From positions 1 through 29,823 of the forward strand of contig CAJUOD010000026.1 of assembly GCA_910587875.1 (NCBI GenBank): a DNA stretch of 29,823 bases, read 5' to 3'. The translations under genes and the position numbers were made by a program. The notes below the pieces were generated by a model. That model saw nothing but the letters and a program-made list of their open reading frames with translations. It was not told where the DNA came from and did not search any database. Below, one piece after another: positions 15,789 through 22,420 of the stretch. The DNA comes from an uncultured Oscillibacter sp. (GTDB lineage Bacteria; Bacillota; Clostridia; Oscillospirales; Oscillospiraceae). How positions within the stretch are numbered: the stretch's first letter is position 1; every line of letters begins with the position of its first letter.

Positions 15789-16035
15789 ACGGCTTCAACA
15801 ATTCCTCCACCGTCACGCCCAGTGCCTGGGCCAGGGCTTTCAGCTCAATGTCCGTGACGAACCGCTGCCCGCTCTCAATGCGCTGGACGGCGTTCTTGTC
15901 CACGTCCAGGCCACCCAGCTGGAGTATGTCCGCCAACCCCCGCTGAGACAACTTGGGCGTTCTAGCCTTACGCAAAGTGGTCACTCGACCACCGCAAAGA
16001 TTGTACCGCCCATTTGGGGCACGGTTTTTATACAT
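15787..16035 (-). CDS. Small XRE-family HTH regulator
   Basis: An 82-aa DNA-binding protein, nearly all HTH: LRKARTPKLSQRGLADILQLGG, then VDKNAVQRIESGQRFVTDIELKALAQALGVTVEELL, the Cro/CI-type helix pattern. ATG 16035 has only a weak upstream purine stretch (GGATGGGC). It is divergent from the 83-aa protein gene at 16141-16392, and the intervening A/T-rich region has the symmetrical TTTTAT-G-ATAAAA, a plausible operator. Small XRE proteins like this often repress their own promoter and a neighbour. No toxin or phage gene is nearby. Confidence 0.85.
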   Translation of the reverse strand: MYKNRAPNGRYNLCGGRVTTLRKARTPKLSQRGLADILQLGGLDVDKNAVQRIESGQRFVTDIELKALAQALGVTVEELLKP

Positions 16036-16083
16036 GAAAGCCCATCCTGACCTCTAGTGATTGTCATTCGACCGTATCCTTTA

Positions 16084-16096
16084 TTTTATGATAAAA
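16084..16096. promoter_or_regulatory. A/T palindrome in the XRE intergenic region
   Basis: TTTTAT and ATAAAA are symmetrical about a central G, in the 105-bp gap between divergent genes. It is a candidate XRE operator and also contains a TATGAT box. No clear -35 pair was found. Confidence 0.35.
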
Positions 16097-16140
16097 GGAG
16101 GGAATAATTGACATTCACCAAAGGTCATAAGGAGGTTTTT

Positions 16141-16392
16141 ATGGAATTGACAGCACAGGAAGAATTGGCGGCCCAGGCCATCGGCCTGGAGGCCATGCGG
16201 TATTTGAAGGACGGGGAAACCATCCGGAAAATTGCCGCAGAAACGGAATCCAGAGCCATGCGGGCTCTGGAGAGAATCCGCCGCATTCTAAATGACGACA
16301 ATCTGGACGACCCGGAATGCTTTCAGCGGATTGAATCCATTCTAACCGCATTGGAGGACGCCGGGATTTTCACCACCCGCCACGACTGGTAA
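16141..16392 (+). CDS. Small hypothetical protein (83 aa) divergent from XRE regulator
   Basis: ATG 16141 follows CATAAGGAGG with ideal spacing, so translation is very likely. The protein is mostly helical and acidic, with ARAMRALERIRRILNDDNLDD then a conserved-looking tail (RIESILTALEDAGIFTTRHDW). Similar small proteins ending in RHD-aromatic occur in this bacterial group, by memory only. No signal peptide or membrane segment is seen. The divergent placement with an XRE repressor suggests joint control. Confidence 0.75.
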   Translation: MELTAQEELAAQAIGLEAMRYLKDGETIRKIAAETESRAMRALERIRRILNDDNLDDPECFQRIESILTALEDAGIFTTRHDW

Positions 16393-16887
16393 GTTCCTGA
16401 GGGAATGGCCCGGTCAGGGGACCGGGCCCCACAGGTGTTCTACTGGGAGAAGGGCAGGCCCGGGGAAAGGGCGGACACATAGGTCCGCCCCTACAAGAGG
16501 TCTATCGAGAGAACGACAGGTCAGGGGACCAGGCCCTCATCCAACACCAGGTTAGCGGCAGCGAGGAGGGCCGGTCAGGCCTTGCATCGACCTCCAAAAC
16601 CCCCGCCCGCACCACGCCGCGGGCAGAGACTTGCGTATCAAGCAGTCTGTACCCCAGCCGCGCCCCCGTTTTCTCTCTTCCACCGTGCACGGCGCATTCG
16701 TCTCCGGCCTAAGAGCCGCCGCTTTGCGGCGGTTGGCCTCCGACACGCGTCTGCGGACGCAGTCTCTTTTCGCAAAAGAGAGAATGGGGGGTGCATTGCC
16801 CAGCCATCGCTGATATCCAATCCGCCCCGCCCGAAGGGCGAGTATCACCCCCCCCTCACGGGGGCCCCAGGAAGGACAGTCTTAGTA
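16393..16887. repeat. Non-coding palindrome-rich island (about 495 bp)
   Basis: No convincing gene is present. The stretch holds a 9-bp stem at 16407-16428, a GGGCGGAC/GTCCGCCC stem at 16469-16490, an 18-nt direct repeat with one mismatch (16412-16429 and 16519-16536), and a 16671-16784 block framed by TTCTCTCTT/AAGAGAGAA with hairpins CCGCCGC-TTT-GCGGCGG (16716-16732) and TCTCTTTT-CGC-AAAAGAGA (16763-16781). It has the look of interspersed repeats of this bacterial group. The downstream peptidase gene begins immediately after. Confidence 0.75.
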
Positions 16888-17979
16888 ATGAACCATTACG
16901 AAAACATCTCCTCCGCCCTGGAGGCGGAACACCTGGACGCCGTCCTCCTCACCGGGGAGGCCAACCGCTTTTACGCCTCCGGCTTCTTCACCCCGGGGGC
17001 GGACGCCACGGCCCTGGTGACCCGGAAAGACGCCATCTTCTTCACCGACGCCCGCTATACCGAGGCCGCCGCCCGCCGCCTGGAGGGGGCGGAGCTCCGG
17101 GAGGTGAAGCCCGGGAAGGGCCTCCTGGACCAGCTCAAGGAGCTGGTGTTCTTGAAGGGCATCCGCCGCTTAGGGATAGAGGACGCGTCCATGTCCGTCC
17201 AGTCCTTCCGGCGGCTGGAAAAGGCCCTGGACGAGGAGGGCCACCCCCCCTGTGATCTGGTCCCCGCCTCGGAGCCCATTTTGAAGCTCCGGCAGACCAA
17301 GGACCCGGAGGAGCTGGCCGCCATGGAGGCCGCCCAGGGCATCGCCGAGCGGGCCCTGGAGGATATCCTGAAGGAGATCCGCCCCGGCGTGACGGAGAAG
17401 GAGATCGCCGCCCGGCTCCAGTATTTGATGCTCCACTACGGCGCGTCGGACATGTCCTTCGACCCCATCGTGGTCTCCGGGCCCAACGGGAGCCTCCCCC
17501 ACGGCGTGCCCTCGGAGAAGGAGATCCAAGCCGGGGAGTTCGTCACCATGGACTTCGGCTGTATCTACGGGGGCTATTGCTCCGACATGACCCGCACCGT
17601 GGCGGTGGAGTCCGTGACGGAGGAGATGGAACGGGTTTACAAGACCGTTCTGGCTGCCCAGGAGGCGGGCATCGCCGCCGCCCGGGCCGGGGTCCCCGGC
17701 AAGGACGTGGACGCCGCCGCCAGAAGCGTCATCGCGGAGGCGGGCTATGGGGAGTACTTCACCCACAGCTTCGGCCACGGGGTGGGCGTGGAAATCCACG
17801 AGGCCCCCAACGCCGCCGCCTCCAACGACAAGCCCCTCCCTGCCGGGGCCGTCATCTCGGCAGAGCCGGGGATTTACATTCCCGGCAAGCTGGGCGTCCG
17901 CATTGAGGACGTGATTTTAATTACCCCGGAGGGCCGCCGGAACCTGACCAAGGCCCCCAAGGAACTGCTGATTCTCTAA
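16888..17979 (+). CDS. Xaa-Pro peptidase (M24 family)
   Basis: A 363-aa cytoplasmic metallopeptidase that removes residues next to proline. ATG 16888 follows AGGAAGGA; upstream frame is in the repeat island and is not coding. Residues 1-135 form the creatinase-type N domain, 140-363 the pita-bread catalytic domain. The dinuclear metal ligands are visible: D222 (MDFG), D233 (CSDMTRT), H297 (HSFGHGVG), E326 (SAEPGIY) and E340 (RIEDV). It is first in an operon with an ArsC/Spx-like protein 17 bp downstream and a dihydrouridine synthase. Aminopeptidase P versus prolidase cannot be decided by eye. Confidence 0.94.
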   Translation: MNHYENISSALEAEHLDAVLLTGEANRFYASGFFTPGADATALVTRKDAIFFTDARYTEAAARRLEGAELREVKPGKGLLDQLKELVFLKGIRRLGIEDASMSVQSFRRLEKALDEEGHPPCDLVPASEPILKLRQTKDPEELAAMEAAQGIAERALEDILKEIRPGVTEKEIAARLQYLMLHYGASDMSFDPIVVSGPNGSLPHGVPSEKEIQAGEFVTMDFGCIYGGYCSDMTRTVAVESVTEEMERVYKTVLAAQEAGIAAARAGVPGKDVDAAARSVIAEAGYGEYFTHSFGHGVGVEIHEAPNAAASNDKPLPAGAVISAEPGIYIPGKLGVRIEDVILITPEGRRNLTKAPKELLIL

Positions 17980-17996
17980 AAAGGAGGGATTCCCCC

Positions 17997-18347
17997 ATGC
18001 TCATGCTCTGGTATCCCAAGTGCTCCACCTGCCAGAAGGCGAAAAAATGGCTGGACGAACAGGGCCTGGACGTTCAGGTCCGGGACATCAAGCTGGAAAA
18101 CCCCAGCGCCGGCGAGCTCCGTGAGTGGCATCAGGCCAGCGGCCTGCCCCTGAAGCGCTTCTTCAACACCAGCGGCCTCCAGTACAAGGCCCTGGGCTTG
18201 AAGGACAAGCTCCCCGCCATGGGCGAGGAGGAGCAGATCGCCCTGCTGGCCACCGACGGCATGCTGGTGAAGCGGCCCATTCTGGTGGGGGACGGCTTCG
18301 TCCTCACCGGCTTCAAGCCCAAGGAGTGGGAGGAGAAGCTGGGATGA
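17997..18347 (+). CDS. ArsC/Spx/YffB-family thioredoxin-fold protein
   Basis: A 116-aa protein with the CSTC redox motif (Cys9-Cys12) followed by QKAKKWLDEQG, and KRPILV (cis-Pro) near residue 90, typical of the ArsC/Spx family. ATG 17997 follows AAAGGAGG at 8 bp. The family includes arsenate reductases, Spx transcription factors and YffB; this member lacks an arsenic operon context and more resembles the uncharacterised YffB-like reductases. Its stop overlaps the start of the dihydrouridine synthase (ATGA at 18344-18347). The specific substrate is unknown. Confidence 0.9.
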   Translation: MLMLWYPKCSTCQKAKKWLDEQGLDVQVRDIKLENPSAGELREWHQASGLPLKRFFNTSGLQYKALGLKDKLPAMGEEEQIALLATDGMLVKRPILVGDGFVLTGFKPKEWEEKLG

Positions 18348-19321
18348 TTGCCCGCTTTGACTTCGCCCCCCTGGACGGCATCACCAAGCGGGTCTTCCGC
18401 CGGGTGTGGCACGCCCACTTCGGCGGGGCGGACCGCTATTTCGTCCCCTTCCTCTCCCCCACGGACCAGCATATCATCACCCCCCGGGACCGCCGGGAGC
18501 TGGAGAACCCGGAAGGGCTCCCCCAGGTCCCCCAGGTGATGGCGAAGCAGGCGGCGGACTTCGTCTGGGCGGCGGAGGCCCTGGCGGACATGGGCTACAC
18601 GGAGGCCAACCTGAACCTGGGCTGTCCCTCCGGCACCGTCACCGCCAAGGGGAAGGGCTCCGGCCTGCTGATGGACCCGGACCGCCTGGACCGCTTTCTG
18701 GACCAGGTGTTCTCCGGCACGAGAGTTCCCGTCTCCGTGAAGACCCGGCTGGGCTACAACGTCCCGGAGGAGTTCCCCCGGCTGCTGGAGATTTTCAACC
18801 GCTACCCCATCGCCTGCCTCACCGTCCACCCCCGGGTCCGGCCGGAGAAGTACCGGGGCGCGGTGCACATGGAGCAGTTCGCCCTGGCCCTGGCGGAAAG
18901 CAAAAATCCGGTCTGCTACAACGGGGACCTGACCTCCGTGGCGGGCGTCCGGGCCCTAGAGGCCCAATTCCCGGAGCTGGACGCCGCCATGATTGGCCGG
19001 GGGGCCATTGCGGACCCGGCGCTGCTCCGGCGGCTCCGGGGCGGCCCCGCCGCCACCAAGGAGGAGCTTCAGTCTTTTACACAGGAGCTTTACCGGGCCT
19101 ATCAGGAGTTCTACGCCCAGGCCGCCCCCGACGGACAGGCCGCCCCGGCCTCCCAGCGGATGAAGGAGGTCTGGTTCTACCTCATCCACCTCTTCGACGG
19201 CGGCGAGCGCCTGGGGGGCCGGATGCGCCGCTCCCGGGGTCCCCGGGCCTACGAGGAGCTGGAGGCCCAGATCTTCCAGGAGCTGGACCTTCTGGACGCC
19301 CCAAAGGGGGAATTGGCATGA
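18344..19321 (+). CDS. tRNA-dihydrouridine synthase family protein
   Basis: A 325-aa FMN enzyme reducing uridines of tRNA with NADPH. ATG 18344 overlaps the upstream stop (ATGA), so it is translationally coupled. Visible features are the N-terminal FAPLDGITKRVFR (usual family form APMxGVTD), catalytic Cys94 in NLGCPSGTVTAKGKGSGLL, VKTRLG (substrate Lys/Arg), the TVHPR segment and the FMN phosphate loop MIGRGAIADPALL. The C-terminal helical tail is complete. It ends the operon at the terminator 19327-19355. The subfamily (DusA/B/C-like) is not resolved. Confidence 0.93.
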   Translation: MIARFDFAPLDGITKRVFRRVWHAHFGGADRYFVPFLSPTDQHIITPRDRRELENPEGLPQVPQVMAKQAADFVWAAEALADMGYTEANLNLGCPSGTVTAKGKGSGLLMDPDRLDRFLDQVFSGTRVPVSVKTRLGYNVPEEFPRLLEIFNRYPIACLTVHPRVRPEKYRGAVHMEQFALALAESKNPVCYNGDLTSVAGVRALEAQFPELDAAMIGRGAIADPALLRRLRGGPAATKEELQSFTQELYRAYQEFYAQAAPDGQAAPASQRMKEVWFYLIHLFDGGERLGGRMRRSRGPRAYEELEAQIFQELDLLDAPKGELA

Positions 19322-19326
19322 AAAGG

Positions 19327-19355
19327 ACGGGCCCGCCGGGAGGCGGGTCCGTTTT
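19327..19355 (+). terminator. Intrinsic terminator of the peptidase/Dus operon
   Basis: An 11-bp stem (ACGGGCCCGCC / GGCGGGTCCGT, with one G-U) with GGGA loop and TTTT tail, 6 bp after the Dus stop. Confidence 0.85.
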
Positions 19356-19360
19356 GCCGC

Positions 19361-19389
19361 TTGCCATTCCCCCCGGACTGTGCTACACT
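19361..19389 (+). promoter_or_regulatory. Predicted sigma-A promoter of the DUF975 gene
   Basis: TTGCCA (19361-19366) and TACACT (19384-19389) are separated by 17 bp, with transcription predicted near 19396. Confidence 0.65.
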
Positions 19390-19426
19390 AAGGCAAAGAC
19401 ACAACCACGTTTCAGGAGGCCCTATC

Positions 19427-20239
19427 ATGATGTTTGAACATATCGACCGGCAAAAGTGCAAGTGGGAGGCGGCGGAGCTGCTGCGGGAGGCCCAGGTCTC
19501 TCCCAAGGCCATGACCGCCCTGTACATGGGGCTGCTCATCGTGCTGGAGCTGATCTCCTCCCTGGTGGACACCGGCTTTTTCAGCATTTTCCTCTCCATC
19601 CTGGTTTCCCTCATCAGCACCGTCCTGGCCTCTGGCTTCGCCCTGTACTGCATGGCCATCCGCCGGGGGGAGCGGGCGGAGTTTCTGACCCTGTTCGACG
19701 GCTTTTCCTTCGTGGGAAAGCTGATCCTGCTGGACATCCTATTCAGCCTCTTCGTCTTTCTCTGGTCCCTGCTCTTCGTTATCCCCGGCGTCATCGCCGC
19801 CTACCGCTACGGCTTTGCCTTCTACAACCTCTACGAGGACCCGGATCTCGGCGTGATGGAGGCCCTGGAAATGAGCAAGCGGCAGACCCTGGGCTATAAA
19901 TCCCAGCTCTTTGTCCTGGATCTGAGCTACATCGGCTGGGGGCTCCTGGCCTCTTTCCCCACCCTTTTGCTGATCTTCCAGATCAACCGGGATCTGACCA
20001 TGTCTGTGCTCTACGGCATTCCAGTGCCCTCCGCCTATTTCGGGCTTCCCATTTTCATTCTGAACGCCGTCTTCGGCCTCTGGCAGCTGCTGGTAGCCCT
20101 CTTTTACGTCCCCAATTGCACCTGCGTCAAGCTGGCCTATTTTGAGACCGCCAAACGGACCTCCGGCGTGGGCCAGGGGGCCGAGCCGCCCCAGGCCAGC
20201 CCCTGGGACGGGTGGAATGCCCCGGACGGCCTGAGCTGA
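19427..20239 (+). CDS. DUF975 family integral membrane protein
   Basis: A 270-aa membrane protein with about six hydrophobic segments (clear ones near residues 28-47, 52-72, 95-125, 160-185, 205-230). The start at 19427 follows CAGGAGGCC; ATG 19430 is the alternative. The RYGFAFYNLYEDPDLGVMEALEMSKRQTLGYK stretch with its membrane-proximal tail is characteristic of DUF975 proteins, whose function is unknown. It has its own promoter directly after the Dus terminator, and the MocR gene follows without an obvious promoter, so the two may be co-transcribed. Confidence 0.88.
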   Translation: MMFEHIDRQKCKWEAAELLREAQVSPKAMTALYMGLLIVLELISSLVDTGFFSIFLSILVSLISTVLASGFALYCMAIRRGERAEFLTLFDGFSFVGKLILLDILFSLFVFLWSLLFVIPGVIAAYRYGFAFYNLYEDPDLGVMEALEMSKRQTLGYKSQLFVLDLSYIGWGLLASFPTLLLIFQINRDLTMSVLYGIPVPSAYFGLPIFILNAVFGLWQLLVALFYVPNCTCVKLAYFETAKRTSGVGQGAEPPQASPWDGWNAPDGLS

Positions 20240-20255
20240 GATTTTTGTTTGATGG

Positions 20256-20292
20256 AAAAAGAGGACCTCAAGGCTTCCGCCTTGGGGTCCTC
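20256..20292 (-). terminator. Intrinsic terminator facing the minus strand, just upstream of the MocR gene
   Basis: Arms 20261-20274 and 20279-20292 form a 14-bp stem with a GGAA loop on the minus strand, one C-A mismatch, then TTTTT (20256-20260). It faces transcripts moving leftward, opposite to both flanking genes. On the plus strand the stem is fully paired with a G-U but has no T-tract. Confidence 0.65.
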
Positions 20293-20315
20293 CCGCTGAA
20301 AAGGGGAAATGCGCC

Positions 20316-21710
20316 ATGCTGACCTATGACTTAGAGGCCCGGGGAGGGCTGTCCCTCTATGAATACCTGTACCGCCGCCTCCGGGACGACATTTTGAGCG
20401 GCGCCCTGGCGGCGGGGGAGCGGCTGCCCTCCAAGCGGGCCCTGGCGGAGCACCTGCGGGTGTCCGTGGTCACCGTGGAGGGGGCCTACCAGCAGCTGGA
20501 GGCCGAGGGCTACGTGGACGCCCGGCCCCGGCGGGGCTTCTTCGTCTCCCCGGTGGACCGCCGCCTCCCGGCGGCGGAGGCGGGGCCCGGCCTCCCGGCG
20601 GAGGAGCCTCCCCGCGCCTGGCGGCTGGACCTGAAGAGCGGCCGGGCGGACCCCTCCTTCTTTCCCTCCGCCCTCTGGGCCCGGCTGACCCGCCAGGTCC
20701 TCTCCGAGGGGGGCCACCTGGCCCCGGTGCCCCACCAGGGCCTCCCGGAGCTGCGGGAGGCCATCGCCCGGGACCTGCGGGACTTTAAGGGCATGGCGGT
20801 TTCCCCGGAGCAAATCGTCGTGGGCGCGGGGGCGGAGTATCTCTACCTGCTCCTGGCCCAGCTTCTGGGCCGGGAGGCGGTCATCGCCCTGGAGGACCCG
20901 GGCTATCCGAAAATCCGCCAGGTCTACGGCAAGTGGGGCGCGGACTGCCGCCCCATCCCCCTGGACGGCCAGGGCATGAACCTGGAGGCTCTCTACGCCT
21001 CCGGGGCCACGGCGGCCCACCTCTCCCCGGCCCACCACTACCCCACGGGCATTGTCACCCCCATCGCCCGCCGCCAGGCCCTCCTCCGCTGGGCGGAGGA
21101 GGCGGACGGGATCATCATCGAGGACGATTACGACAGCGAGTTCCGCTTCACCGGCCGCCCCATCCCCACCCTCCAGAGCATCGACAGCCGGGGGCGGGTG
21201 GTCTACATGAACACCTTCTCCCAGACCATCTCCCCCTCCATGCGGGTGGGCTTCATGGTTCTGCCGCCCCGGCTGCTGGAGCGCTGCCGCCGGGAGCTGG
21301 GCTTCTACGCCTCCACTGTCCCCGCCCTGGAGCAGCAGGTCCTGGCCCGGTTTCTGTCCGGCGGCGGGTCCGGCAGCTGGTACGAGCAGCACCTCTCCCG
21401 GACCCGGAAGAAGTACCGCCTCCGCCGCCAGAAGGTTCTGGAGCGTTTTGCCCTCTGTCCCTTCGCCGCCTCCCTCACTGACCGGGGGGCGGGGCTCCAC
21501 TTCCTCCTCCGGCTGAACACGGAAGAGGACGACGAGGCCCTCCGCCGTCGGGCGGAGGGCCTGGGGGTGCGCCTTGGATTTTTGTCGGAGTACGCCGCCG
21601 TTCCCAATCCCGCCTATGCCCACACCCTGGTGGTCAATTACGCGGGACTGGACGTGGAGCGGCTGGACGAGGCGGAGGCGCTGCTAAGCCGAGTCTTCCT
21701 GACCCGCTGA
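20316..21710 (+). CDS. MocR/PdxR-type regulator (GntR HTH + aminotransferase-like), PLP lysine position is Gln
   Basis: A 464-aa transcription factor. ATG 20316 follows GAAAAGGGG. Residues 12-78 form the GntR winged helix (YRRLRDDILSGALAAGERLPSKRALAEHLRVSVVTVEGAYQQLEAEG). Residues about 105-464 resemble class I aminotransferases, with SPAHHYPTG and EDDYDSEFRF retained. The segment VVYMNTFSQTISPSMRVGFM corresponds to the TFSK-x-L-x-P motif of MocR proteins, but the Schiff-base Lys is Gln303 (CAG at 21222-21224). It therefore probably cannot form an internal aldimine, unless another Lys substitutes. It converges with an ECF transporter S-component gene, its likely target. Confidence 0.9.
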   Translation: MLTYDLEARGGLSLYEYLYRRLRDDILSGALAAGERLPSKRALAEHLRVSVVTVEGAYQQLEAEGYVDARPRRGFFVSPVDRRLPAAEAGPGLPAEEPPRAWRLDLKSGRADPSFFPSALWARLTRQVLSEGGHLAPVPHQGLPELREAIARDLRDFKGMAVSPEQIVVGAGAEYLYLLLAQLLGREAVIALEDPGYPKIRQVYGKWGADCRPIPLDGQGMNLEALYASGATAAHLSPAHHYPTGIVTPIARRQALLRWAEEADGIIIEDDYDSEFRFTGRPIPTLQSIDSRGRVVYMNTFSQTISPSMRVGFMVLPPRLLERCRRELGFYASTVPALEQQVLARFLSGGGSGSWYEQHLSRTRKKYRLRRQKVLERFALCPFAASLTDRGAGLHFLLRLNTEEDDEALRRRAEGLGVRLGFLSEYAAVPNPAYAHTLVVNYAGLDVERLDEAEALLSRVFLTR

Positions 21711-21726
21711 ACCAGAGCCTGTATCC

Positions 21727-22302
21727 TTAAACCGCCTGAACCGTCTCCCCGCCCCGGCGGAAGCGGACCAGCCCGGTCCGGTCCAGGGCCACCATCACCG
21801 CCGGGATGAAGACCAGCTGGAGGATGATGCCGGGGATGGCCGTCAGAAACGCGCCGGAGAGGAACATCTGCCAGGTAAAGGCCTGGCCGGACACGCCGGA
21901 GAGGAGCACCCGGACCACGGCCCAGACGATGCGTCCGCCCAGCATGGCGATGATCAAACAGCGGTACAGGGCGATGACGCACTGCCAGCGGGACCGGGCG
22001 TAGAGGAAGCCCGCCAGGAAGCCGTAGGCCCCCAGCTCAAAGGCCATGGAGACGGCGGCGGGAAACATGGGGGGCGTCGTCAGGAGGACGCTGCGCAGCA
22101 GGGGCAGGGCGAAGCCCACAGCCAAACCGTACCTCCAGCCGCAGAGGAGGCCGCACAGCAGCACGGGCAGGTGCATGGGGCAGAGCATGCTGCCGATTTG
22201 AGGGATGTTCCCGGTGAAGAAGGGCAGGATGAAGCCCACGGCCATCAGCATGGCGGCGGTCACCAGGGTCTGAACCGGTCTTTGGGTCTTGGTTTCGTTC
22301 AT
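21727..22302 (-). CDS. ECF transporter S component (vitamin-type substrate binder)
   Basis: A 191-aa membrane protein, the length typical of ECF S components. ATG 22302 follows AAGGAG. It is almost entirely hydrophobic with about six segments. TLVTAAMLMAVGFILPFF at the start and CPMHLPVLLCGLLCGWRYG, then PPMFPAAVSMAFELGAYGFLAGFLY and AIPGIILQLVFIPAVM are characteristic of the S-component family. The AAMLMA stretch resembles the ECF-docking helix motif. The T and A subunits are not in the window, as expected of group II systems. Substrate is unknown; the adjacent MocR regulator makes vitamin B6-type compounds worth considering. Confidence 0.88.
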   Translation of the reverse strand: MNETKTQRPVQTLVTAAMLMAVGFILPFFTGNIPQIGSMLCPMHLPVLLCGLLCGWRYGLAVGFALPLLRSVLLTTPPMFPAAVSMAFELGAYGFLAGFLYARSRWQCVIALYRCLIIAMLGGRIVWAVVRVLLSGVSGQAFTWQMFLSGAFLTAIPGIILQLVFIPAVMVALDRTGLVRFRRGGETVQAV

Positions 22303-22379
22303 GGGAAAAACTCCTTCAGTTAAGTTTTTCCGTCTTCTGACAGTCCGCCGCCTTCCTGGCGGCAGGTTGCTTCCCGTTC
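22303..22379 (-). promoter_or_regulatory. Leader of the ECF S-component gene
   Basis: About 70 nt between the predicted transcription start and the ATG. It contains a GCCGCC/GGCGGC stem (about 22347-22363) and the AAGGAG site. I recognised no known riboswitch class here. Confidence 0.35.
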
Positions 22380-22409
22380 AGTATAGCACAGGGACTTGGC
22401 TTCTGCCAA
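22380..22409 (-). promoter_or_regulatory. Predicted promoter of the ECF S-component gene
   Basis: TTGGCA (22404-22409) and TATACT (22380-22385) on the minus strand, 18-bp spacing. The -35 box lies inside the 26-bp palindrome 22390-22415. Confidence 0.6.
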
Positions 22410-22420
22410 GTCCCTTTTTT
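22390..22420 (+). terminator. Intrinsic terminator facing the plus strand; also palindrome over a -35 box
   Basis: A perfect 11-bp stem (AGGGACTTGGC / GCCAAGTCCCT) with TTCT loop, followed by six Ts on the plus strand. No plus-strand gene lies just upstream; the nearest is MocR, 680 bp away. The same palindrome overlaps the minus-strand promoter at 22380-22409, so it could also be an operator. Confidence 0.8.

Noticed and set aside
16407..16490. tRNA gene among the hairpins
   Set aside because: No cloverleaf, no anticodon arm and no T-loop GTTCRA motif.
16403..16536. CRISPR-like direct repeats
   Set aside because: Only two copies of the 18-nt repeat, spaced about 90 bp, without spacers or cas genes.
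16631..16813. Short frame of about 60 codons in the repeat island
   Set aside because: Runs through several perfect hairpins, has no ribosome site and resembles spurious frames produced by interspersed repeats.
22303..22379. preQ1 or THF riboswitch upstream of the ECF S component
   Set aside because: The leader is short and I could not match the conserved cores of either class.
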